This document shows positions 21,711-28,296 of a DNA stretch of 31,621 bases, piece after piece. A program made the position numbers and the translations under genes. Location of the stretch: contig SCTU01000277.1 in assembly GCA_004297315.1 (NCBI GenBank), forward strand, positions 1 through 31,621. Reading direction: 5' to 3'. Below the pieces are notes generated by a model. It was given only the letters and a program-made list of their open reading frames with translations. It searched no databases and had not been told where the DNA came from. The first letter of the stretch is position 1. Each line of letters begins with the position of its first letter. Origin of the DNA: Dehalococcoidia bacterium. GTDB lineage: Bacteria > Chloroflexota > Dehalococcoidia > UBA2979.

Positions 21711-22664
21711 ATGGGTATGGAGGACGTAGTGGGAGCGCTCGAAGGCAAATCTGTGGTTGTGACGGGCGGGGGTCGCGGCATCGGCCGTGCTGTCGCCCTG
21801 CTGGCGGCCCGTGAAGGGGCCTCCGTCGTCGTTGCTGACGACGGACGGGAGATCGATGGCACCGGGTCGAACCCGGCGATCGCCCAGGCCGTCGTCGACG
21901 AGATCAAGGGAGCGGGTGGCAAGGCGCTGGCCGCAACCGGCGACCTCGCCACGATGGCAGGCGGGGAAGCGGCGATCCGCGCCGCGCTCGATACATACGG
22001 GCGCGTCGATGGGCTCGTCACCAGCGCCGGCATCCGGCGGGACTCGCCGATCTGGCAGATGACGTCGAAAGACTTCAAGGACGTGGTCGATTCGAACACG
22101 AAGGCGGCGTTCACGGTCACGAAGACCGCCGCAATCGCGATGCGCCAGCAGCGGTATGGGCGCATCGTCATGATGACGTCCGACTATGGCCTCGGCTCTG
22201 TGGGCGCGGCGAACTATGCGGCGGCCTCTGAGGGCATCATGGGCTTCAGCCGGACGGCGGCCCGAGACCTCGGCCGCTACGGCATCACCGTCAACGCGTT
22301 GTCGCCGCTCGCCCGCACGCGCAGTTTCGGCGGGCAGTCGGACGAGTTGCGGCCGCCGGCGGGCACGATGTCCGCGGAGGAGATGGCATGGATCGCCACT
22401 CCGCTTCCGACGCGTGAGTGGGAGGGCGACGTGCTGCCCGACGACCCCTCCGGCGTCGCGCCCCTCGCGTGCTACCTCCTGACGGAGGGCGCAAGCGAGA
22501 TCAACGGGCAACTGTTCGGTTCACGCGGCGGCGAGATCTACCTGTACACGCAGCCGCAGATCGAACGCCAGATTCTCTCGTACGGACGGCGGTTCACCAT
22601 GGCCGAGCTCGACGAGCAGATGCCTCGGAGCCTCGCCAATGGCGTCACGAGGCCACTGCGTTAA
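21711..22664 (+). CDS. SDR-family protein with degenerate active site
   Basis: A 317-residue short-chain dehydrogenase/reductase relative. The cofactor motif is intact (TGGGRGIG, residues 18-25), as is Asn129. The catalytic set is not: the YxxxK motif reads Tyr169-Ala-Ala-Ala-Ser173, so Lys is replaced by Ser (codon at 22227-22229), and the position 13 residues before the Tyr is Thr156, with Ser157 beside it. The MFE-2-like insertion DGTGS with VVDEIKGAGGKA is shared with the next gene, 56 bp downstream. An active oxidoreductase is doubtful; a non-catalytic partner subunit is an attractive reading. Start ATG 21711 (ATG 21717 also possible); TATATT at 21692-21697 could be its -10. Confidence 0.82.
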   Translation: MGMEDVVGALEGKSVVVTGGGRGIGRAVALLAAREGASVVVADDGREIDGTGSNPAIAQAVVDEIKGAGGKALAATGDLATMAGGEAAIRAALDTYGRVDGLVTSAGIRRDSPIWQMTSKDFKDVVDSNTKAAFTVTKTAAIAMRQQRYGRIVMMTSDYGLGSVGAANYAAASEGIMGFSRTAARDLGRYGITVNALSPLARTRSFGGQSDELRPPAGTMSAEEMAWIATPLPTREWEGDVLPDDPSGVAPLACYLLTEGASEINGQLFGSRGGEIYLYTQPQIERQILSYGRRFTMAELDEQMPRSLANGVTRPLR

Positions 22665-22720
22665 CTCGTTGCGCTCACTCGGACTGACCAGCGGAAACGT
22701 TGAGAACGGAACAGACGATC

Positions 22721-23701
22721 ATGGGAAATCGACTCGAAGGTAGGGTCGCCATCATCACCGGGTCGGGTCGCGGCATTGGCCGCGGCGTGGCCCTGCAGAT
22801 GGCTGAAGAGGGCGCCGCCGTGGTGGTGGCGGACTTCGGCGGCAACGTGGACGGTTCCGGCGGCGACACCGGCCCGGCGGACGGCGTCGTCCAGGAGATC
22901 AAGGCCAAGGGCGGGCGTGCGATCGCCCACTACGGCGACGTCTCGAAGCTGGAGAACACACAGGACCTGGTCGCGACCGCGCTGCGCGAGTTCGGCAAAG
23001 TCGACATCATGTGCCACGTCGCCGGCATCCTCCGCGACCGCATGCTCTTCAACATGACCGAAGAGGAGTGGGACGCCGTATTCGCGGTGCACCTCATGGG
23101 CGCCTACAACATGGTGAAGAGCGTCCTGCCGACGATGCTGGAGCGGCGCTACGGCCGGATCCTGATCTTCTCGTCCGGCTCGGGCCTCGGAAACACCGGA
23201 CAGGCGAACTACTCCGCCGCCAAGGAGGCGCAGGTCGGCTTCTCTCGTGCCCTCGCCCGCGAACTCGGCCCGTACGGGATCACCGTGAACGCGATCTACC
23301 CGGGCGGCGCCACGCGCATGACCCAGTCGATCCCGGCTGCCGCGACGCAGCTGCGCGCCGCGGCGGGCATCCAGGGCGCGGGCCGCGGGGCCCCGGTCGC
23401 GGGCGCTCCTGCCGCTCCGCCGCCGATCCTGGAGGTGAACACGGGCAAGGGCCCAACTCAGGGTGACCCCGAGAACAACGCGCCGACCACGACGTGGCTC
23501 TGCACCGAGGCTGGTGGCGCGATCAGCGGCCAGGTCATCGGGGTCTCCGGGTGGCAGGCGTCCCGCTACAACCCGCGGCACGTCTACCGCAGCATCCACC
23601 GAGCACGCCACTGGACCATCGAGGAACTCGCGAAGGCGATTCCCGAGCAACTGATGGTGGACGTGCCAAACCCGGCGCCGAAGTTGCAGCCGAAGGAATA
23701 G
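22721..23701 (+). CDS. SDR-family oxidoreductase (MFE-2 / 3-hydroxyacyl-CoA dehydrogenase-like)
   Basis: A 326-residue short-chain dehydrogenase with the full catalytic set: TGSGRGIG (14-21), Ser151, Tyr164 and Lys168 (YSAAK). The segments AGILRDRM, GNTGQANYSAAK and the Gly-rich insertion around 40-60 resemble the (3R)-hydroxyacyl-CoA dehydrogenase domain of MFE-2 enzymes, so an acyl-CoA or related hydroxy substrate is plausible. A Pro/Ala/Gly-rich insertion of about 40 residues (roughly 200-245) before the C-terminal part is unusual. It follows the degenerate SDR by 56 bp in the same operon. Start ATG 22721; TTG 22700 is a weaker alternative. Confidence 0.88.
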   Translation: MGNRLEGRVAIITGSGRGIGRGVALQMAEEGAAVVVADFGGNVDGSGGDTGPADGVVQEIKAKGGRAIAHYGDVSKLENTQDLVATALREFGKVDIMCHVAGILRDRMLFNMTEEEWDAVFAVHLMGAYNMVKSVLPTMLERRYGRILIFSSGSGLGNTGQANYSAAKEAQVGFSRALARELGPYGITVNAIYPGGATRMTQSIPAAATQLRAAAGIQGAGRGAPVAGAPAAPPPILEVNTGKGPTQGDPENNAPTTTWLCTEAGGAISGQVIGVSGWQASRYNPRHVYRSIHRARHWTIEELAKAIPEQLMVDVPNPAPKLQPKE

Positions 23702-23724
23702 CCGTTCCGGCTGACCATCGAGCG

Positions 23725-23747
23725 AGGGCCGGGAATTTCCCGGCCCT
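23725..23747. terminator. bidirectional terminator hairpin
   Basis: An 11-bp perfect inverted repeat (23725-23735 and 23737-23747) with an AT centre that would open as the loop. It lies between the SDR operon (plus) and the VOC gene (minus), which converge with a 51-bp gap. Confidence 0.65.
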
Positions 23748-23752
23748 TGCCA

Positions 23753-24223
23753 TTAACGGCCGGGACCGCGGCGCGCCAGTTCGCCCGCGAGGTCCAGCGG
23801 ACGCGTGCCGAAGCCGCGCTGTTCCCACTCCTCCCGTGGGACCATCCAGAACACCTCGAACTCGTTGCCGTCGCGGTCCTGCGCGTAGAGGCTGAGGCTG
23901 TTGCCATGGTCCGACTCGCCCGTGAGCGCTTGCGCCTCGGCCAGTTCCTCACGCGCTCGGGCCAGGTCGGGCAGCGACTCCACCTCCCACGCGAGGTGGT
24001 AGAGCCCGACGCGGTCGCCATGTCCGGGAGGAGGCGCCTCCTCGCCGATCCCAAATAGCCCGAGGTCGTGGTGGTTGTCGCTGCCGTTCGCGCGCAAGAA
24101 AAACGCCCGATCCCCCATCGCCTCGACCACCTCGAAGCCGAGGACATCGTGGTAGAACTCGACGGCCTTTTTCGCGTCGCGGACATACAACACCGCGTGG
24201 TTCAGTCGCTTGACGGTGAACAT
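23753..24223 (-). CDS. VOC-superfamily protein (extradiol dioxygenase/glyoxalase-like)
   Basis: A 156-residue vicinal-oxygen-chelate protein with two beta-alpha-beta-beta-beta modules. Metal-ligand candidates are in the expected places: His9 (LNHAVLYV), His76 (LYHLAWEV) and Glu123 (GNEFEVFW), the 2-His-1-Glu set of type I extradiol dioxygenases and relatives. It is short for a full two-domain catechol 2,3-dioxygenase, so it is a single-unit member that probably dimerises. The substrate is undetermined. The C-terminal extension after residue 130 (Arg/Gly-rich) is not part of the core. It is the sole gene on its strand here. Confidence 0.85.
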   Translation of the reverse strand: MFTVKRLNHAVLYVRDAKKAVEFYHDVLGFEVVEAMGDRAFFLRANGSDNHHDLGLFGIGEEAPPPGHGDRVGLYHLAWEVESLPDLARAREELAEAQALTGESDHGNSLSLYAQDRDGNEFEVFWMVPREEWEQRGFGTRPLDLAGELARRGPGR

Positions 24224-24749
24224 CCTCGCCCCTCCCTCGTCCTTGTTCCGGCTGGCAGTGATCGGACCATCGAGTGCAGCGGCCCTCGCAAGCCCCGCAC
24301 CATATAGCGCTACTCCCGGTACGAACGCTCGTTACTCACGCGTCTCAGAAGCGGAAGCACGCACCACAGGACAAGGGTAAGTCCCCCGATCCCGGCCCCA
24401 ACGATTGTCGGTACTCGCTGACCAACTGATCCGCACGACCAGATATGTCGAGGCTGTCAACGCAGCGCCCATGGACGCCGTGCCGAGAATCGAGAGGACG
24501 GTCGCGTCGCGGATCAAGGTGTCCAACTTGGTGTGCCCGTGCTGGAGGCTGGCTTCCCCCATTCCAGTGCCGCATCAAGCGCACACGGTGGTCCGCGCAT
24601 GACGGCGACGTCTCCACGAGATACGAAATCGATGTGAGTACGCGTGCCGCGATATGAATGCGACACACCCGCGATGCTACAACCCGCAAACGTCGATGCC
24701 CTGTCGCGCATCTTCGTCAATCCAGCGGCGCGAAGAAGGGTGGCCCAAC
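24224..24749. other. 526-bp region without an intact gene
   Basis: It lies between the VOC gene (minus) and the cupin gene (plus). Apart from the possible frameshifted membrane gene at 24310-24562 I see nothing coding. The right 150 bp would hold the cupin promoter; no clear -10/-35 pair stands out. Confidence 0.4.
24310..24562 (-). pseudogene. possible frameshifted two-span membrane protein
   Basis: Two pieces of convincing membrane-protein sequence lie in different minus-strand frames. The first frame (start 24562, MGEASLQHGH) gives a span DATVLSILGTASMGAALTAS followed by TYLVVRI. The second, reading from about 24420 down to the stop at 24310-24312, gives VPTIVGAGIGGLTLVLWCVL followed by a basic tail. 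Joined by a one-base shift near 24415-24425 they form a plausible two-helix protein of about 83 residues. Either a frameshift mutation, a base error in the sequence, or an overlapping pair would explain it. The call rests on hydrophobicity and tail composition only. Confidence 0.35.
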
Positions 24750-25121
24750 ATGGCGGACGTCGACGCACGGACATTCGACAAGCCGGACGAGACGCGGCCG
24801 TTCGCGGCGCATGGCCAGATGGAGATCGTGAAGGTCGGCGGGCTCACCGTAGGCAAGGGCACCTTCGAGCCCGGCTGGCGCTGGTCCGAGGACGTGAAGC
24901 CGATCGCCAAGACCGACTCCTGCCAGGCCACGCACGCGGGCTACATCGTCTCCGGACGGATGCACGTCAAGATGGATGACGGCACAGAGTCAGAGGCCGG
25001 GCCGGGTTCCGTGGTCGTGATCCGGCCCGGACACGACGCGTGGACCGTCGGCGACGAGGCATGCGTCTACGTGGACTTCGGCGCGAGCGTGGGCCAGTAC
25101 GCTGCCCAGGCACGGGCATAG
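24750..25121 (+). CDS. cupin-domain protein
   Basis: A 123-residue single-cupin protein. The central part (about residues 55-108) reads as a beta-barrel with the two cupin motifs in reduced form: HAGYIVSGRMHVKMDDG followed by GPGSVVVIRPGHDAW. His62 and His95 are candidate metal ligands, but the usual His-x-His-Glu pattern is incomplete, so metal binding is uncertain. The ATG at 24750 is chosen for the AAGAAGGG site upstream; the open frame extends to 24654 without one. It is followed after 9 bp by the ABM-like gene, with which it forms a two-gene operon. A small-molecule sensing or detoxification role is typical of the family but not shown here. Confidence 0.8.
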   Translation: MADVDARTFDKPDETRPFAAHGQMEIVKVGGLTVGKGTFEPGWRWSEDVKPIAKTDSCQATHAGYIVSGRMHVKMDDGTESEAGPGSVVVIRPGHDAWTVGDEACVYVDFGASVGQYAAQARA

Positions 25122-25130
25122 GCGAAGCAG

Positions 25131-25427
25131 ATGCTCCTCGTCAGGCAAGAGTTCCAGGCGAAGTACGGACGCGGCGACGAACTCGTCGCGCTCTTCAAGG
25201 AGTTCCACGCTCGCGCGGAGTTGCCCAACCGCGAACGTGCGCGTCTGATGACGGACGCCAGTGGCCCGTTCTTCACCATCGTGACCGAATACGAGGTGGA
25301 GAACTTCGCCACCTGGGAGTCCACATTCCAGCGCATGATGTCCGACCCCCAGACGGATGCGTGGTTCAAGCGGATGATGGAGGTCACCGAGTCGGGGCGT
25401 CGGGATTTCTACAACATCGTGGTGTGA
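25131..25427 (+). CDS. dimeric alpha/beta-barrel (ABM/NIPSNAP-like) protein
   Basis: A 98-residue protein with the ferredoxin-like ABM pattern: strand MLLVRQEFQAKYGRGDELVALFKEF, a helix, strand FFTIVTEYEVENFATWES, a second helix with FQRMMSDP, and a final strand SGRRDFYNIVV. Members form dimeric barrels and include monooxygenases, NIPSNAP proteins and proteins of unknown role; no catalytic residue is diagnostic here. It is co-transcribed with the cupin gene. ATG 25131 has a GGCGAAG-like site. Confidence 0.7.
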   Translation: MLLVRQEFQAKYGRGDELVALFKEFHARAELPNRERARLMTDASGPFFTIVTEYEVENFATWESTFQRMMSDPQTDAWFKRMMEVTESGRRDFYNIVV

Positions 25428-25491
25428 TGCCTCAGCCGTAGCGTGCCATTCGCCCGTAGGAGCAACAGCGGCCGTCCGCCATCCTGGATAG

Positions 25492-26502
25492 ATGGCAGGC
25501 TACTTCACACCCCACCTTGATCCAATGCCGGCGGCGGTCCCGCCGCCGGTCGGCACGGTGACTCACGCGAACCGCCGCTCGCGAGTCCTTGTCCCCTCGA
25601 GCCTGGCGTGCCTCTCCACCCTGCCAACGGTGAACCTCACCGCCGGCTGCCTGCACGGCTGCGTTTACTGCTACGCCCGTGCCTACAGCGGCTACCCCGG
25701 AGACGGCGTCGCGGTCCTGTACGAAGACCTGCCACAGCGTCTGGAACGCGAACTGTCACGTGCGAAGTCCAGACCACATGCGGTCTACTTCAGCCCGTCC
25801 AGCGACCTGTTCCAACCGCATCCGGACATCCAGCGGTGCGCGGAGGAGGTGCTCGAGATCCTCTTCCGTCATCGGGTCGGCGTTGTCTTCCTCACAAAGG
25901 GCGCGATCGCCGAGGCCTCCATGCGCCTGCTGGAAACGCACGCCGGCCTGGTGCAGGCGCAGGTTGGCCTGCTCAGCACCGACGCGGCTCTGGCGAGCAC
26001 GTTCGAGCCCGGCGCGGCGTCGCCGCCCGCTCGCCTCGAGCAGATGAGGCGGCTTGTCGCGGCCGGCATCCCGACCGTTGCCCGCGTCGACCCGATCCTC
26101 CCCGGCATTTCCGACGGCGACGAGGCGTTCGACCGGTTGTTCCGCGCCGTCCGCGACACGGGAGTCCGCGACGCCTCCGCCGGGATCCTCTACACGCGGC
26201 CCGGCATCGTCGCTGGGCTGCGGCGGGCGTCGGGGTCAATGGCGAGCAGAGTGCCAGCGATGCTCTCGCGCTTCCCCGGCGAGCGGAACATGGGCTTGCG
26301 GGGCGCAGGTACGACGGTAATCGCCTTACCGGAGCAAGAACGGATGCAGATCATCGAGCGTGTCTCGCGCCACGCGATCGAGCATGGCATCCGGCTCCGC
26401 GTCTGCGCGTGCAAAAACGCCGACATCGCATCGGGGACCTGCGGGATCGCCGGCGCGTGGCGCCGACCGATGCGTTCGCACCAACTCACGCTTTCGCTCT
26501 GA
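25492..26502 (+). CDS. radical SAM protein, SplB/Rv2578c-like
   Basis: A 336-residue radical SAM enzyme. The [4Fe-4S] motif Cys53-x3-Cys57-x2-Cys60 (GCLHGCVYCYAR) is followed by a barrel with YFSPSSDLFQPHP and VVFLTKGAI. Spore-photolyase-like and Rv2578c-like proteins share the NLTAGCLHGCVYCYAR style of motif. A second cysteine set near the C-terminus (Cys305, Cys307, Cys317, in CACKN with SGTC) could bind another cluster. The reaction is unknown. ATG 25492 has only a weak site upstream, and ATG 25525 is an alternative. The gene stands alone. Confidence 0.85.
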   Translation: MAGYFTPHLDPMPAAVPPPVGTVTHANRRSRVLVPSSLACLSTLPTVNLTAGCLHGCVYCYARAYSGYPGDGVAVLYEDLPQRLERELSRAKSRPHAVYFSPSSDLFQPHPDIQRCAEEVLEILFRHRVGVVFLTKGAIAEASMRLLETHAGLVQAQVGLLSTDAALASTFEPGAASPPARLEQMRRLVAAGIPTVARVDPILPGISDGDEAFDRLFRAVRDTGVRDASAGILYTRPGIVAGLRRASGSMASRVPAMLSRFPGERNMGLRGAGTTVIALPEQERMQIIERVSRHAIEHGIRLRVCACKNADIASGTCGIAGAWRRPMRSHQLTLSL

Positions 26503-26878
26503 ACCGGGAGGGCGCTCTGGTTATGTAGCGACCGCAGTCAGGCCGTCCAATCCGCGAGTCGCGGGTGCCGCGATTCAATACTTCTGTAACTGCTGCTCCG
26601 TCCGTGTTGCGCAAAGTGCCGGGGACCCGTGCGATTGTGTGGCTCCCCCCCAAGGCGTCGAGCGAGCCCGCCTCTCGCTACGCCTCGAACAGGCCCCGCC
26701 TGAATGTTTCCGTCCCCTGCGGAACTTCAGGTCGGGGCTGTTCACTATCCCCGGATTGAGCGAATCCCTCCTGACGCTCGGGGCGCTCGCGGGTTGAGGT
26801 CACGCGTGTCACGACTTCGCGACGTAACGCAGGGTGCTCGTTGCCACGCGTCCCGTGCGGCCGTCCTAGGTTGCACGC
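26503..26878. other. 376-bp gap without a gene
   Basis: The gap lies between the radical SAM gene and the UdgX gene. It contains the interrupted hairpin at 26687-26743, two GTCACG hexamers 9 bp apart near 26800, a GTAACG at 26825 and a TAGGTT (26867-26872) six bases before the GTG start of the next gene. No convincing reading frame is present. Confidence 0.45.
26687..26743. repeat. long interrupted hairpin in an empty gap
   Basis: Paired segments in order: GAACAG 26687-26692 with CTGTTC 26738-26743; CCCCG 26694-26698 with CGGGG 26733-26737; CCTGA 26699-26703 with TCAGG 26727-26731; TTCCG 26708-26712 with CGGAA 26720-26724; loop TCCCCTG. That is 21 pairs with one bulged base on each side and one internal loop. 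It may be a structured RNA, a terminator or a small mobile-element relic. Confidence 0.5.
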
Positions 26879-27556
26879 GTGGACTCGGTTACGACGCTCG
26901 TCGATCTGTATCGAGGGAACGCCCTCGCGTTCCTGCCGGCCACGCGCGACCTCGGCCGGCTGCGCGAGGCGGTGCAGGGCTGCCAGGGCTGCGACCTCTA
27001 CCGGGACGCCGCGCAGGCCGTGTTCGGGGAGGGGAAGCGGACGGCGCGCCTGGTACTCGTGGGGGAGCAGCCGGGCGACCGCGAGGACCTCAGCGGCCAT
27101 CCCTTCGTCGGGCCCGCTGGCCACCTCCTGGACGAAGCCCTCGCCGCTGCCGGAATCGACCGCTCGCTCACCTACGTGACGAACGCGGTGAAGCACTTCA
27201 AGTGGACGCTGCGAGGCAAGCGCCGGCTACACCAGAAGCCGCGACAGGACGAGATCGAAGCCTGCGGGCCGTGGCTGGCCGCGGAGATCGAGGCGGTGCG
27301 CCCCGAGGTGCTCGTCTGTCTGGGAGCGACAGCGGCGCAGGCCCTGCTCGGGCGCTCGTTCCGCGTCACGCAGCGGCGTGGTGAGTTGATCCGGGACACG
27401 GGACTCGCACCGATCGTGATGGCCACCGTCCATCCCTCGTCCGTTCTCCGCGCACGGGACGCCGAGGAGCGCCGACAGGGGCGGGAATTGCTGATCGAGA
27501 ATCTGCGGCAAGTCGCACCTTTTCTCGGGCACGGGTTGGGGAAGGGCGCCGGCTGA
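26879..27556 (+). CDS. udgX: UdgX-type uracil-DNA glycosylase (family 4-like, Fe-S)
   Basis: A 225-residue uracil-DNA glycosylase of the UdgX class, which removes or captures uracil in DNA. Motif 1 is GEQPGDREDLSGHPFVGPAG (62-81). The diagnostic loop KRRLH (114-118) corresponds to the KRRIH loop of mycobacterial UdgX, whose His forms a covalent bond with the uracil-site DNA; here the equivalent is His118. The HPSSVLR motif (185-191) closes the site. Cys35, Cys38, Cys129 and Cys147 fit the [4Fe-4S] ligand spacing. GTG 26879 has no good Shine-Dalgarno, and TAGGTT lies six bases upstream, so a leaderless message is possible. It converges with the phosphoribosyltransferase gene. Confidence 0.88.
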   Translation: MDSVTTLVDLYRGNALAFLPATRDLGRLREAVQGCQGCDLYRDAAQAVFGEGKRTARLVLVGEQPGDREDLSGHPFVGPAGHLLDEALAAAGIDRSLTYVTNAVKHFKWTLRGKRRLHQKPRQDEIEACGPWLAAEIEAVRPEVLVCLGATAAQALLGRSFRVTQRRGELIRDTGLAPIVMATVHPSSVLRARDAEERRQGRELLIENLRQVAPFLGHGLGKGAG

Positions 27557-27582
27557 GACGGCCGCCCGCACGAGGCGAGACG

Positions 27583-28296
27583 CTAGCGCTGCGAGGCGTC
27601 GCCCTCAGGAGGACGGGACGCGGCCTGCGAAGCGGCGAGCAGGCCGCGGACCTCGTCGTCGGAGGTCGGCGAGAACTCGTGATACCACGCGCCGACGGCG
27701 TAGAACGGCTCCGGCGTCATCGCGCAGACGACCTCGTCGGCGAGTTGCCTCAGGGCGACGCACGTGTCCTGCGCGGCTACGGGGACGGCGACGACCACGT
27801 GAGACGCACCGGCCGCCCGCGCAGCGAGTACGGCCACCCGCATCGTCGCGCCGGTCGCGAGCCCGTCATCGACCAGGACGACCGTCCGGCCCGCCAGGTC
27901 GAGAGGTACGCGGTCGCCCCGGTATGCGGCTTCGCGCCGCCGAAGTTCCTCGGTTTCGCGTGCGACGGCGCGTTCGATGGCCGCTGACGGGATTCCGTGG
28001 TCGTCGATAACGTCCTCGTTCAGCACGCGGGCCCCGCCGCTGGCGATGGCGCCCATCGCCAGCTCCTCATGGCCGGGGACGCCGAGTTTGCGCACCACGA
28101 GGATGTCGAGCGCGCATGCGAACGCCCTCGCCACCTCGTACGCCACGGGGATGCCACCGCGGGGCAGGCCCAGCACGACAGCGTCGGCCGGGACGTGCCC
28201 GACCAGCGCTGCCGCGAGCACTCGTCCGCCCTCGGCGCGGTCGGCGAACGGGAACCCCGCGGAGACGCGAGTGCTCCCGTCGCCTGCACCGGCCAC
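27583..28296 (-). CDS. phosphoribosyltransferase-domain protein
   Basis: A 237-residue type I phosphoribosyltransferase-fold protein. The PRPP-binding motif is VVLVDDGLATGATM (139-152), with an upstream VLGLPRGGIPVAYEVA strand (41-56) and the VRKLGVPGHEELAMGAI segment seen in the family of PRT-domain proteins encoded with dienelactone hydrolase- or erythromycin-esterase-like partners. No such partner is present here. The substrate is not known. The GTG start at 28296-28294 overlaps the TAG stop of the upstream cytochrome gene by one base (TAGTG), implying translational coupling to a periplasmic protein, which is an unusual partner. Confidence 0.82.
   Translation of the reverse strand: MAGAGDGSTRVSAGFPFADRAEGGRVLAAALVGHVPADAVVLGLPRGGIPVAYEVARAFACALDILVVRKLGVPGHEELAMGAIASGGARVLNEDVIDDHGIPSAAIERAVARETEELRRREAAYRGDRVPLDLAGRTVVLVDDGLATGATMRVAVLAARAAGASHVVVAVPVAAQDTCVALRQLADEVVCAMTPEPFYAVGAWYHEFSPTSDDEVRGLLAASQAASRPPEGDASQR

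Noticed and set aside
20440..21711. 423-residue open frame on the plus strand
   Set aside because: Antisense to the family 5 solute-binding protein; composition is that of a shadow frame.
26360..26797. 145-residue open frame on the plus strand
   Set aside because: The first part is an out-of-frame shadow of the radical SAM gene; the rest has no ribosome binding site and no domain-like pattern.
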